Shown piece by piece: positions 20,296 to 29,784 of a stretch of 55,843 bases of DNA. A program made the translations under genes and the position numbers. Each line of letters starts with the position of its first letter. Position 1 is the stretch's first letter. The notes under the pieces were generated by a model. It searched no databases. It was not told where the DNA came from and saw only the letters and a program-made list of their open reading frames with translations. Source of the DNA: Actinomycetales bacterium (GTDB lineage Bacteria; Actinomycetota; Actinomycetes; Actinomycetales; Microbacteriaceae); NCBI GenBank assembly GCA_015654575.1, contig JAATGR010000141.1, positions 1 to 55,843 of the forward strand. Direction: 5' to 3'.

Positions 20296-20906
20296 CGGCG
20301 CCGGAGGTGGTGAGCCGCGCGGGGGCAGGCACGTGGGCGAGGCTGGATCTGATGCCGGTCGGCATCCCCTCGGACGGCATGACGATCGCGGTGGCCGTGG
20401 TACCGCTCCATCCGGGCCGGCGAGATCTCGGACCGCAGGCCGTGCTCGCGCAGGCGCAGGAGGCGGCGGGGTGGGCGGTGGGCCTGTCGGTCGATGGGCG
20501 GGCGAGCATCTCGGTGGGCACGACCGCCGGTCCGGTGAGCCTCATCGCCGGGGACCCGCTGCTCGCCGGAGATCGAGCGGAGATCGTCGCGCGCATCCCC
20601 GGCGCGCCGGGCGGTCGTCTGGAGATCGAGGTCACCCCTGCCGAGGGTCCTGCGCGTCGCTCCTCGGTCGTGCTGGGCGCGCCGGTCATGCCGGCCCGCG
20701 CGGCGCTGCTCTGGGGCTGTCGCGAGGTACGCGACGGCGTGCTCCCACAGCAGCAGTTCGACGGGAGCGTGTCGGCTGTGGCTGTGGTCGCCGACGCGCG
20801 GGCGTCGATCCCGCTCGACGGGCACCCCGCGCTGGTGGCGAAGGAGCAGTCGGCGGTTCAGGTGGGCCGCGGCGACGGAGAGGGACCACCGCCAACATCG
20901 TCATAA
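20292..20906 (+). CDS. Protein of unknown function, possible stand-alone LamG/concanavalin-like domain
   Basis: Starts in ATGA overlap with the amidase; beta-rich pattern GWAVGLSVDGRASISVGTTAGPVSLIAGDPLLAGDRAEIVARIPG. Confidence 0.6.
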   Translation: MTAPEVVSRAGAGTWARLDLMPVGIPSDGMTIAVAVVPLHPGRRDLGPQAVLAQAQEAAGWAVGLSVDGRASISVGTTAGPVSLIAGDPLLAGDRAEIVARIPGAPGGRLEIEVTPAEGPARRSSVVLGAPVMPARAALLWGCREVRDGVLPQQQFDGSVSAVAVVADARASIPLDGHPALVAKEQSAVQVGRGDGEGPPPTSS

Positions 20907-20937
20907 TGGATCCAACAAACAGATGATAGGATCCAAT
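20905..20937. promoter_or_regulatory. Paired GGATCC operator, site 2 (gamma-glutamyltransferase operon)
   Basis: AATGGATCCAAC (core 20908-20913) and ATAGGATCCAAT (core 20929-20934); 21 bp apart. Confidence 0.85.
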
Positions 20938-21008
20938 TATTCGAGACCTCCGGGACCGGAGATCCCCATCCGGACGGGTCGCGGTGGTCGTCCTACCGAA
21001 GGAGAACG

Positions 21009-22733
21009 ATGTCCGCGAGTCCCGGTGTGTTCCTCGCCCCCCGTACGTCGCTGTTCGGCACGCGGCATTCCGCTAGTTCCGGGCACTATCTTGCCTCGGC
21101 CGCCGCGTTCGCGATCCTCGAATCCGGCGGCAATGCGATCGACGCGGGGTGCGCGGCGGGCATGGCGCTCGCCGTTCTCCACGCCGACGAAGTGAACTTC
21201 GGTGGCGTCGCGCCGATCATGATCCGCACGGCGGACGGTGAGACCGTCTCGATCGACGGGCTCGGCGTCTGGCCGCGCCGGATTCCCGCCGACCTGTTCA
21301 TGACCGACCACGACGGCACCATCCCGATCGGCATCCTCCGCACCGTCACCCCTGCCGCCCCCGACGCGTGGATCACCGCGCTGCGCGACTACGGCACGAT
21401 GACCTTCGGTGAGGTCGCCGCCGAGGCGCTGCGGCTCGCGCGCGACGGATTCGCGGTGTTCCCGCTGCTGGCAGAGGGGATCGCGAATCGTCAGGCGGGT
21501 TACCGGCGGTGGCCGGCCAATGAGGCGATCTATCTGCCCGGAGGCCGTCCGCCCGAGGTGGGGGAGCGGTTCGTGCAGACCGACCTCGCACACACGATCC
21601 AGCTCATGGTGGACGCCGAGGCGGCGGACGGTGGCGACCGGGTCGCGGGGCTGGAGGCGGCGCGAGCCGTGTTCTACGAGGGAGAGGTCGCCGAGGCGAT
21701 CGTCGGCTATCACGAGGAAAACGGCGGATATCTCCGTGCCGACGACCTGGCCGAGTTCCGCTCCCGGTATGAGCCGGTGGTGGCCACTCGCTGGCGCGAC
21801 TTCACGCTCTACACCTGCGGTGCCTGGTGCCAGGGGCCGATCCTCGCCGAGGCGCTGCTGATCCTGGAGCAGGTCGGCATCGATGGCCTCGCCCACAACA
21901 GTGCGGACTACGCGCACACCGTGATCGAGGCGCTCAAGGCCGTCTTCGCCGATCGTGAGCACCACTACGGCGACCCCGCATTCGTCGACGTGCCGCTGGA
22001 ACGGCTGCTGGGCGCGGAGCACATCGCGGCGCGCGCCGCAGAGATCGACCCCGAGCGGGCCTGCCGCGATCTGCCGCCGGCGCTGTTCGGCCGTACGCAG
22101 GAACTGCCCGACGCGATCACCGCCGACGAGGTGAGGCACATCGGCGAGGGCGGCACGAGCTACGTCTGCGTCGTCGACAGGTGGGGGAACGCGTTCAGCG
22201 CCACACCCTCCGACGGGGCGTCGACCTCGCCGGTCATCCCCGGAACCGGCGTCGTCCCCTCGCTGCGAGGGCTCCAGTCGCGTCCCGATCCCGCCCACCC
22301 GTCCGGTGTCGCCCCGGGCAAGCGTCCCCGGCTCACGCCGAACCCGGCGATCGCGGTCCGCGACGACGGCAGCGTCTTCCCGTTCGGATGCCCAGGCGGC
22401 GACATGCAGGTCCAGGCGATGCTGCAGGTCTTCCTCAACGCGTTCCATTTCGGCATGGACCTGCAGGAGGCAGTCAACGCGCCGAGGTTCTCCACCTGGA
22501 GCTTCCCGAACTCGTTCGCGCCGTTCGACTACCTCGCCGCACACGTCTTCGTCGAGGACCGTTTCGATGAGGGTGTGTTGGCCGAACTCGAACGCCGAGG
22601 ACACGATGTGCGGCGCTGGCCCGCCTACACCCGGGACGCCGCGGCGGTCGAGGCGATCTACCGCAACGCGCAGAGCGGGTTCCTGGAGTCCGCGGCCGAT
22701 CCCCGGCAGCCGGCACAGGCGGTGGTCGCATGA
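21009..22733 (+). CDS. Gamma-glutamyltransferase-family (Ntn hydrolase) protein
   Basis: ILESGGNAIDAGCAAGMALAVL; EGGTSYVCVVDRWGNAFS with putative nucleophile Thr; SD AAGGAGAA. Confidence 0.9.
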   Translation: MSASPGVFLAPRTSLFGTRHSASSGHYLASAAAFAILESGGNAIDAGCAAGMALAVLHADEVNFGGVAPIMIRTADGETVSIDGLGVWPRRIPADLFMTDHDGTIPIGILRTVTPAAPDAWITALRDYGTMTFGEVAAEALRLARDGFAVFPLLAEGIANRQAGYRRWPANEAIYLPGGRPPEVGERFVQTDLAHTIQLMVDAEAADGGDRVAGLEAARAVFYEGEVAEAIVGYHEENGGYLRADDLAEFRSRYEPVVATRWRDFTLYTCGAWCQGPILAEALLILEQVGIDGLAHNSADYAHTVIEALKAVFADREHHYGDPAFVDVPLERLLGAEHIAARAAEIDPERACRDLPPALFGRTQELPDAITADEVRHIGEGGTSYVCVVDRWGNAFSATPSDGASTSPVIPGTGVVPSLRGLQSRPDPAHPSGVAPGKRPRLTPNPAIAVRDDGSVFPFGCPGGDMQVQAMLQVFLNAFHFGMDLQEAVNAPRFSTWSFPNSFAPFDYLAAHVFVEDRFDEGVLAELERRGHDVRRWPAYTRDAAAVEAIYRNAQSGFLESAADPRQPAQAVVA

Positions 22734-24076
22734 GCGCGACGATCCTGATCGCGCCCATCGTCACGATGGACCCGGAGCGCCCCCACGCCGACGCGATCGC
22801 CGTCGCGGAGGGGCGGATTCTCGCGGTCGGAACGGTGGCAGAGGTCCGCGCGGCCGTCCCCGCGGGCACGCCGGAGGAGGAGCTGGCCGGCACGATCCTG
22901 CCCGGCCTGATCGACGCGCACTTGCATATGGAACGCGGCGGCCTCAAGGCGCTCAGCTACTTGCCCGCCGGCGCAGACGCTGCGGGGTTCATCGCCTCGA
23001 TGGACGCGCACTTCGCCTCCCCGGACTGGGGCGGGGACGTGCCGCCCACGCTGGAGCAGCGGGTCGAGGCGCTGCGACTCGTGCAGCCGCTGCTGCATGC
23101 CCTCGGCTTCACCGGTGTCATGGACCCGGCGGCGCGCCCCGAGGAGATGCGCGGCTACCAGGAGGCCCACCGTCGTGGTGCCCTCACGATGCGCACCGTC
23201 GCGATGCCCTACTTGGAGATCGGCTCGGCGCAGACGCCCGACGTCGACGCGGTCATCGCCCACCTGGGCGGCTTGGGAGTCTCGACCGGCTTCGGTGACG
23301 ACCTGCTGCGGATCGGGCCCATCAAGGTCTACGCCGATGGGGAGGCCCTCAAGGGTCAGGCGCTGCTGGAGCGGCCGTGGGATGCCGGCACGGGCTACCT
23401 CGGCGAGCAGCGGATCCCCACGGTGGACTTCGACCGCCTGGTGGACTGGTGCGCCGCGCACGGGTGGGGAGTGGGGACCCATGCGGTCGGCGGAGCCGCG
23501 GTGGCCATGGTCACCGCCGCGTACGCTCGTGCAGGGCAGGCCGTCCGGGACCGCCGGTTCCAGGTCATCCACGCCTATCTGGAGCCGAGTGTGCAGAGCA
23601 TCGCGGCCGCCGCAGCGGCGGGAGCCATCGCTTCGCTCCAGCCCTCCATCATCTGGCACAACGGCAAGGGGCTGCGGGCCGCGGTCGGTGCGCGCGCCGA
23701 GACGGCGAATCCGGTCCGATCCTGGCTGGATGCCGGCGCCGTGGTGGCCTTCGGCTCGGACGGCCCGTTCTTCGCATTCGACCCGCGCCACCTGGTCTGG
23801 CAGGCCGTCACCCGCCAGGTCAAGGGCGAGCAGGAGCCGCTGAGCCGCTCCGAGGCGATCACCGCGGCGGAGGGATTCGCGGCGTACACCACGGGCGCCG
23901 CCTACGCGGCTTTCGCGGAGCACCGCCGGGGGATGCTTCGCGAAGGCTTTGACGCCGATTGGGCGCTGTGGTCCGCCGATCCCACCGCGATCGAGATCGC
24001 ACTGCTGCGTGGCGTCGAGGTGCTGCGCACCGTCGTAGGCGGGGAGACCGTCTACCAGAAGGCGGCGGGGCTGTGA
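22730..24076 (+). CDS. YtcJ-type amidohydrolase (copy 1)
   Basis: TILPGLIDAHLHMERGG (intact HxH), THAVGG, IHAYLEP, VAFGSDGPFF. Confidence 0.88.
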   Translation: MSATILIAPIVTMDPERPHADAIAVAEGRILAVGTVAEVRAAVPAGTPEEELAGTILPGLIDAHLHMERGGLKALSYLPAGADAAGFIASMDAHFASPDWGGDVPPTLEQRVEALRLVQPLLHALGFTGVMDPAARPEEMRGYQEAHRRGALTMRTVAMPYLEIGSAQTPDVDAVIAHLGGLGVSTGFGDDLLRIGPIKVYADGEALKGQALLERPWDAGTGYLGEQRIPTVDFDRLVDWCAAHGWGVGTHAVGGAAVAMVTAAYARAGQAVRDRRFQVIHAYLEPSVQSIAAAAAAGAIASLQPSIIWHNGKGLRAAVGARAETANPVRSWLDAGAVVAFGSDGPFFAFDPRHLVWQAVTRQVKGEQEPLSRSEAITAAEGFAAYTTGAAYAAFAEHRRGMLREGFDADWALWSADPTAIEIALLRGVEVLRTVVGGETVYQKAAGL

Positions 24077-25500
24077 GCGACGCCCCGCTCCACGGGTGGA
24101 GCGCTCGGGAGCTGGCGGCCGGCATCGCGAGCCGTGAGATCTCCGCCGTCGAGGTCATGCGAGCGCACCTAGACCGCATCGAGGAGTACGACGAGGCGGT
24201 GCGCGCCTTCGTCAGCCGCATCCCCGACGCCGATGCTCTCGCCCTTGCGGCCGAGGCAGACCGCGCTGTGGCTCGGGGCGAGGAACGGGGGCCGCTCCAC
24301 GGCCTGCCGACCGGCGTCAAGGACCTCATGGACGTGGCGGGCCTGCCCACCTCCCAGGGCTCGGCGGCTTATGCGCACGAGCTGCCTGCCACCAGGGACA
24401 GCGTGCTCGCCGAGAACCTCCGTCGCTCCGGCGCCCTCATCATCGGCAAGACCAACACCCCCGAGATCGGGCTGGGCACCCTGACCTTCAACGCGGTGCG
24501 AGGCGTCTGCCGCAATCCCTGGGACCTCGACCGGCACGCCGGCGGCTCCTCGGGCGGCGCCGGTGCGGCGCTGGCGGCCGGCATGCTGCCCATCGCGGAC
24601 GGCTCGGACTCCGGCGGCAGCATCCGCTACCCCGCCTCGTTCTGCAACGTGGTGGGGCTGCGACCGACCCCCGGTATGGTCCCGAGCGGTCGCACGGGCA
24701 ACGGCTGGGAGCCGCACGGGGTGACCGGACCGATGGCGCGTGACTCCCGCGACGCAGCGCTGCTGCTGTCGGGCATCTCCGGGCACGACCCTCGCTGGCC
24801 GCTGTCGTGGGTGGACGATCCCCGCGCGCTCGCCGAGCTGGAGGAACTGGATCCCGCGGGCCTGCGGCTGGGCTGGAGCCCCGACGTGGGCGGGCTGCCG
24901 ATAGATCCGGAGGTCCGGCGCGTTCTGGCCGGCACCCGGCGGGCGCTGGAGGCCGCAGGGGTCACGGTGGTGGACCTGGAGCCCGATCTCTCGGGTGCCG
25001 ACCAGGCCTGGGAGGTCGTGGAGCTGTTCGGCTTCGCCGCCGACGGGCGACCGCGGCTCGAGGCGGGGCGCACCGGCTTCCGTGAGGACTACCTGCGCAA
25101 CGTCCGCGAGGGCCGGGCGTTGACCGCGGACACTCTGATGGATGCGATGGCACACCGGACGGAGCTCTTCCGCCGCACCGCCGCGACGCTCGGGCAGGTC
25201 GACGCGATCGTCTATCCCGCGACCCCGGTCCCCGCGCCGCCCGCTGAGGTGGAATGGGTGGACGAGGTCGATGGCGTACGGTTCGATCGGTACTTCCTCT
25301 GGCAGCGGGCCGCCTGCCGGCTCACCGTCACCGGTCATCCGGTGCTGGCGACCCCGGCTGGTTTCACCGCGGATGGCCTGCCGGTCGGGATGCAGCTTGT
25401 CGGAGCCTCTCGCCGTGATGCGCGGCTGCTCGCGATCGGAGCGGCGATCGAGGGCGTGCTCGGGCTCGTCGGTCGGGTGCCGGCGGCGCTGTCCGCCTGA
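24073..25500 (+). CDS. Amidase-signature family amidase (copy 2)
   Basis: GLPTGVKDLMDVAGLPTSQGS; RHAGGSSGGAGAALAAGMLPIADGSDSGGSIRYPA; GTG start overlaps upstream stop. Confidence 0.93.
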   Translation: MSDAPLHGWSARELAAGIASREISAVEVMRAHLDRIEEYDEAVRAFVSRIPDADALALAAEADRAVARGEERGPLHGLPTGVKDLMDVAGLPTSQGSAAYAHELPATRDSVLAENLRRSGALIIGKTNTPEIGLGTLTFNAVRGVCRNPWDLDRHAGGSSGGAGAALAAGMLPIADGSDSGGSIRYPASFCNVVGLRPTPGMVPSGRTGNGWEPHGVTGPMARDSRDAALLLSGISGHDPRWPLSWVDDPRALAELEELDPAGLRLGWSPDVGGLPIDPEVRRVLAGTRRALEAAGVTVVDLEPDLSGADQAWEVVELFGFAADGRPRLEAGRTGFREDYLRNVREGRALTADTLMDAMAHRTELFRRTAATLGQVDAIVYPATPVPAPPAEVEWVDEVDGVRFDRYFLWQRAACRLTVTGHPVLATPAGFTADGLPVGMQLVGASRRDARLLAIGAAIEGVLGLVGRVPAALSA

Positions 25501-25550
25501 TCCGTCGGCCGGGTGCACCGTTACATACCGGAAACAGGCATGATACGTAA

Positions 25551-25583
25551 TTAGGATCCATCTACTCATATATTGGATCCATA
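25551..25583. promoter_or_regulatory. Paired GGATCC operator, site 3 (binding-protein genes)
   Basis: TTAGGATCCATC (core 25554-25559) and ATTGGATCCATA (core 25575-25580); 21 bp apart. Confidence 0.85.
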
Positions 25584-25631
25584 GTTCCGAATGAGTATCC
25601 CATGCACCACTCATCCGAGAGGATCACCGTA

Positions 25632-26699
25632 ATGTCCTACCTCACCCGCCTCCGAAGGAGCGCGGTCGCTGTAGCCGCGCTTGGCGCCGTCGCGCTGATC
25701 GCGGCAGGCTGCTCCGGCTCGAACTCGTCCGACGAATCCTCCGGAGAGGCCTTGAGCGGCCAGGTCGTCTGGGCCGACTACGGCGGCGCCACCAACGAGA
25801 CCCGACAGACCGCGTACTTCGACGGCTTCACCGAGGAGACCGGCGTCGACGTGGTGTCCACCGACATCGAAGACGCGGTCTACATGAGCATGCTGGAGGG
25901 TGACGAGGGCGACTACAGCATCTTCCAGGCAAGCGCCGCGGAGGTGCTGCCCGAGACCGAGAACCTGCTCGAGGTCCCGGAGGAGGCCCAGGGCGACCTG
26001 CTCCCCGACAACCTGAAGCCGTACTACATCGGCGGCTTCGTGTTCGGCATCGCGCAGGGCTGGCTCACGGACACCTTCGCCGACGGCGGCCCGCAGGACT
26101 GGGCCGATTTCTTCGACACCACGACCTATCCGGGCAAGCGTGCCTGGCCGGGATCGCCTGGATCGTTCGACGCGTCCTACGAGATCGCGCTGCTGGCCGA
26201 CGGTGTGGCGGCCGAGGATCTGTACCCGTTGGACATCGAGCGGGCAGAGGCGAAGCTGGACACCATCCGCGACGACCTGGTGTTCTACACCTCGTACCCG
26301 GAGGTGCAGTCGTTGCTGACCAGCGGCAGCGTGTCGATCGCGGTCACCGTGACCGGTCAGTTCACCGCATTGCAGAACGCCGGCGAGGACGTGACGGTGC
26401 AGTGGAACCAGGCGTTCTCGGTGCCCTCCGGCTTCGTTGCCCAGGCGGACGTCGACAACGAGGCGGCGGTCGAGGCGCTCGCGACCTACATGAACGATCC
26501 CGAGAGACAAGCGGTCTTCAGCGAAAACACCGGCTACGGTCCCGTCAACTCCGCCGTCTTCGACTATCTGGATGACGACGTCGCCGCGAATCTCGTCAAC
26601 TCGCCCGAGCATGAGAATGTCCTCGAATGGGACAACGACTGGCGCGCCGACAACTATGACGACCTGCTGAACTCGTACACCACCTGGCTCGCCGGGTGA
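25632..26699 (+). CDS. ABC transporter substrate-binding lipoprotein, polyamine (PotD)-like (copy 1)
   Basis: Signal peptide with lipobox IAAGCSGS; PotD-like body; SD GAGAGGA. Confidence 0.88.
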   Translation: MSYLTRLRRSAVAVAALGAVALIAAGCSGSNSSDESSGEALSGQVVWADYGGATNETRQTAYFDGFTEETGVDVVSTDIEDAVYMSMLEGDEGDYSIFQASAAEVLPETENLLEVPEEAQGDLLPDNLKPYYIGGFVFGIAQGWLTDTFADGGPQDWADFFDTTTYPGKRAWPGSPGSFDASYEIALLADGVAAEDLYPLDIERAEAKLDTIRDDLVFYTSYPEVQSLLTSGSVSIAVTVTGQFTALQNAGEDVTVQWNQAFSVPSGFVAQADVDNEAAVEALATYMNDPERQAVFSENTGYGPVNSAVFDYLDDDVAANLVNSPEHENVLEWDNDWRADNYDDLLNSYTTWLAG

Positions 26700-26760
26700 A
26701 CCACGCCGGCTTCCACCCCCGCACCACTGCGCTCCACCCCACCCGAGAGGATCTCATTCC

Positions 26761-27828
26761 ATGACCATCCCGCACACGCTTCGGCGCGCGGTGACCGTCG
26801 GCATCGCCATCGGCGCCGTCGCAGCCCTCGCGACCGGATGTGCCAGCTCGTCTTCGAGCAGCGACTCAAGCGCGGACTCGATCAGCGGCCAGATCGTCTG
26901 GGCCGACTACGGCGGGTCGACGAACACGAGCCGGCAGACGGCCTACTTCGACGGCTTCACCGAGGGCACCGGCGTCGATGTGGTCTCCACCGACATCGAA
27001 GACGGCATCTACTACGACATGCTCGAGGGTAATGCGGGCGACTACGACACGTTCCAGGTGAGCGCGGCGGACGTCCTCGGTTACTCGGACAGCCTGATCG
27101 AGATCCCCGAGGAGGCTCAGGGCGACTTGCTGGATGACTCCCTGAAGTCCTACGTACTCTGCGGGTTCTACATCGGCATGACGCAGGGCTGGCTCACGGA
27201 CACCTTCGCCGACGGTGGCCCGCAGGACTGGGCCGATTTCTTCGACACCACGACCTATCCGGGCAAGCGTGCCTGGCCGGGCTCGCCCGGCAGCTATGAC
27301 GCGTCCTATGAGATCGCGCTGCTGGCTGACGGTGTGGCGGCCGAGGATCTGTACCCGTTGGACATCGAGCGGGCAGAGGCGAAGCTGGACACCATCCGCG
27401 ACGACCTGGTGTTCTACACGGCCTACTCCGAGGTGCCGTCGCTGCTGACCAGCGGCACGGTGTCGATCGCGGTCAGCGTGACCGGTCAGTTCACCGCGCT
27501 GAAGAACGCCGGCGAGGATGTCACCGTGCAGTACAACCAGGCGTTCATCGCCGCCAACGGCTTCGTGATCCCGTCGGAGTCGAACAACCCCGACGCGGTC
27601 GCCGCCCTGGCCACGTACATGAACGATCCGGAGAGACAGGCGGAGTTCTCCACGCTCACCGGCTACGGCCCGGTCAATTCCGAGGCGTTCGACTATCTGA
27701 CCGAGGATGAACAGGCAGACATCGTCAATTCGCCAAGCCATACCGGGCTTCTTGAGTGGGATGAACAGTGGCGATCCGACAATAAGGATCTGTTGCTCTC
27801 GTCGTATACGGCCTGGCTCGCAGGCTGA
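26761..27828 (+). CDS. ABC transporter substrate-binding lipoprotein, polyamine (PotD)-like (copy 2)
   Basis: Lipobox LATGCASS; strongly similar along its whole length to copy 1. Confidence 0.88.
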   Translation: MTIPHTLRRAVTVGIAIGAVAALATGCASSSSSSDSSADSISGQIVWADYGGSTNTSRQTAYFDGFTEGTGVDVVSTDIEDGIYYDMLEGNAGDYDTFQVSAADVLGYSDSLIEIPEEAQGDLLDDSLKSYVLCGFYIGMTQGWLTDTFADGGPQDWADFFDTTTYPGKRAWPGSPGSYDASYEIALLADGVAAEDLYPLDIERAEAKLDTIRDDLVFYTAYSEVPSLLTSGTVSIAVSVTGQFTALKNAGEDVTVQYNQAFIAANGFVIPSESNNPDAVAALATYMNDPERQAEFSTLTGYGPVNSEAFDYLTEDEQADIVNSPSHTGLLEWDEQWRSDNKDLLLSSYTAWLAG

Positions 27829-27835
27829 CACGCGA

Positions 27836-27882
27836 CACGGACAGGGGCGATCGGCGCATGGCGCCGGTCGCCCCTGTCCGTG
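27836..27882 (+). terminator. Strong hairpin after the second binding-protein gene (terminator or 3' mRNA-stabilising stem)
   Basis: 22-bp arms CACGGACAGGGGCGATCGGCGC / GCGCCGGTCGCCCCTGTCCGTG (one U-G wobble), loop ATG, 8 nt after the stop codon. Confidence 0.8.
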
Positions 27883-27933
27883 TGCGGCATCCCCCGGTAA
27901 CACGTCACACGAACGAAACATCCGTGCAACCAA

Positions 27934-27966
27934 AACGGATCCATAGCGACCTAAATTGGATCCATA
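27934..27966. promoter_or_regulatory. Paired GGATCC operator, site 4 (permease/ATPase operon)
   Basis: AACGGATCCATA (core 27937-27942) and ATTGGATCCATA (core 27958-27963); 21 bp apart. Confidence 0.85.
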
Positions 27967-28022
27967 CTCTCCGTTGACAGGAGAGAAACACCCGTGCAAC
28001 GTGAATCCTGGAGCATGACCGA

Positions 28023-28907
28023 GTGATTACCACGACAGTCATCGACCCGCCTCGAGCGATCCCGACACCCCGTCGGCGTGCCGCCATCCCCGGTGTGTCG
28101 ACCGCAGAGCGCCGCTGGCTGACCTGGCCGCCGCTCATCTTCTTCATCGCGGCGCTCGGCGTGCCGCTGGTCATCCTCCTGGTCCAGTCGCTGGAGGGCG
28201 GCGGGACGGCCTACGCGGAGATGTTCGACGTGGCCGCCTTCCCCGGATCTCTGCTGCGCACGCTGGTCATGGCGCTGGTCACGATGGTGCTCACGGCGAT
28301 CCTGGGGTCCGCCTACGGCCTGGCGATCGTGGCCTCGCCCGCATGGCTTCGCGTCTTCCTGCTGGCCGCCCTCATGCTCTCGCTGTGGACCTCGGTGATG
28401 GTCAGAACGTTCGGGTGGATGCTCCTGGAGCTGCCCAAGGGCGCCATCTACTGGTTCCTCGGCCTGTTCGGGCTCGCCAACGAGCCGATCGAGCTCTATC
28501 AGACGACCATCGGCATGTACCCGGCCATGGTCGCGGTCATGCTGCCCTTCGCCGTCTTGCCGGTGATGAGCGCGCTGCAGTCCGTGGACAAGGAGCAGCT
28601 CAAAGCGGCGGCGATCTTCGGCGCCGGGCCGCTGCTGACCTTCCGGGCGGTCACCTGGCCGCAGATGCTGCCGTCGGCGATCAGCGGCGGTGTGCTTGTG
28701 TTCGTCATGTCGCTCGGCTTCTACGTGACCCCGCTCCTGCTGGGCGGACCCGCCAACATGACGGTCTCGGCGGTCATCGACTCGCAGGTGAGCACAGCCA
28801 ACCGCCCCGATCTGGCGGCCGCGATGAGCATCCTCCTGGTTGGCGGGACGATGATCGTCTATCTGATCGCTGACCGGTTGTTCCGCGTGAGCGAGAAGTG
28901 GGGCTGA
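28023..28907 (+). CDS. ABC transporter permease (PotB-like)
   Basis: Six-TM-like hydrophobic pattern; EAA-like loop QLKAAAIFGAGPLLTFRAVTWPQMLPS. Confidence 0.9.
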   Translation: MITTTVIDPPRAIPTPRRRAAIPGVSTAERRWLTWPPLIFFIAALGVPLVILLVQSLEGGGTAYAEMFDVAAFPGSLLRTLVMALVTMVLTAILGSAYGLAIVASPAWLRVFLLAALMLSLWTSVMVRTFGWMLLELPKGAIYWFLGLFGLANEPIELYQTTIGMYPAMVAVMLPFAVLPVMSALQSVDKEQLKAAAIFGAGPLLTFRAVTWPQMLPSAISGGVLVFVMSLGFYVTPLLLGGPANMTVSAVIDSQVSTANRPDLAAAMSILLVGGTMIVYLIADRLFRVSEKWG

Positions 28908-28911
28908 GGAC

Positions 28912-29784
28912 ATGAGCACATCCATCGGACGCAGCCTCGGAGGCTACCGTCACCTCGTCTTCGCCGTCGCGATCCTCGCGAGCCTGCTGTTGATCGTGCC
29001 GTTCCTGATCCTGGTGGCCACCTCGTGGACCGAGGGCACCTTCGCCCTCTTCCCCCCGACCGGCTTCACCCTCGAGTGGTACGCAGAGGTTCTCACCAGC
29101 AAGAAGTGGATGGCGGCTCTCACGCTGTCCCTGTGGGAGAGCGCATTGGCGACGCTGATCGCCACGGTGCTCGGAGTGGCGGGGGCCATCGGACTGACCC
29201 GGTTGCGGTCGAGGCTCGCGCAGCGCTGGGTGCGGACGCTGTTCATCGTGCCGATCGCGCTGCCGCCGATCGCCTACGCGGTGGGGCTGTACGGCATCAA
29301 CACGGATCTCGGCATCCCGAAGAACACCCTCATCACGCTCGTTCTCGGGCATGCGCTGATCGCGCTGCCATACGTGTTCGTCATCGTCTCCGGCGGTCTG
29401 TCCCGCATGGATCCCGCGCTGCGACCGGCGGCCTGGACGCTCGGCGGCCGGTGGCCGTTGGTCCTCTGGAAGGTGGAGCTGCCGGCGTTGATCCCGTACA
29501 TCCTCTCCGGTGCGCTGTTCGCCTTCGTCGTCGTGTTCGACGAGGTGGTCCTCGCGGTCTTCCTGCTGCCTCCCGGTGTGCAGACGCTTCCGCTGAAGAT
29601 GCTCAGCACCGCATCGGAGTCCGTCTCGCCGGAGCTCACCGCCGCATCGACGATGGTCTCCGTCGCCGCCATGATCGTCATCGGTCTCATTCCGCTGGTC
29701 GTCGGCCTCGGCCGTCGCCGCGGAGCCGGGGCGCGCCGCACGCCGAAACCGGCTCCGGCGCTCGAAGAAGGAGTCGTCGAATGA
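28912..29784 (+). CDS. ABC transporter permease (PotC-like)
   Basis: EAA-like loop RPAAWTLGGRWPLVLWKVELPALIP; hydrophobic segments. Confidence 0.9.
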   Translation: MSTSIGRSLGGYRHLVFAVAILASLLLIVPFLILVATSWTEGTFALFPPTGFTLEWYAEVLTSKKWMAALTLSLWESALATLIATVLGVAGAIGLTRLRSRLAQRWVRTLFIVPIALPPIAYAVGLYGINTDLGIPKNTLITLVLGHALIALPYVFVIVSGGLSRMDPALRPAAWTLGGRWPLVLWKVELPALIPYILSGALFAFVVVFDEVVLAVFLLPPGVQTLPLKMLSTASESVSPELTAASTMVSVAAMIVIGLIPLVVGLGRRRGAGARRTPKPAPALEEGVVE

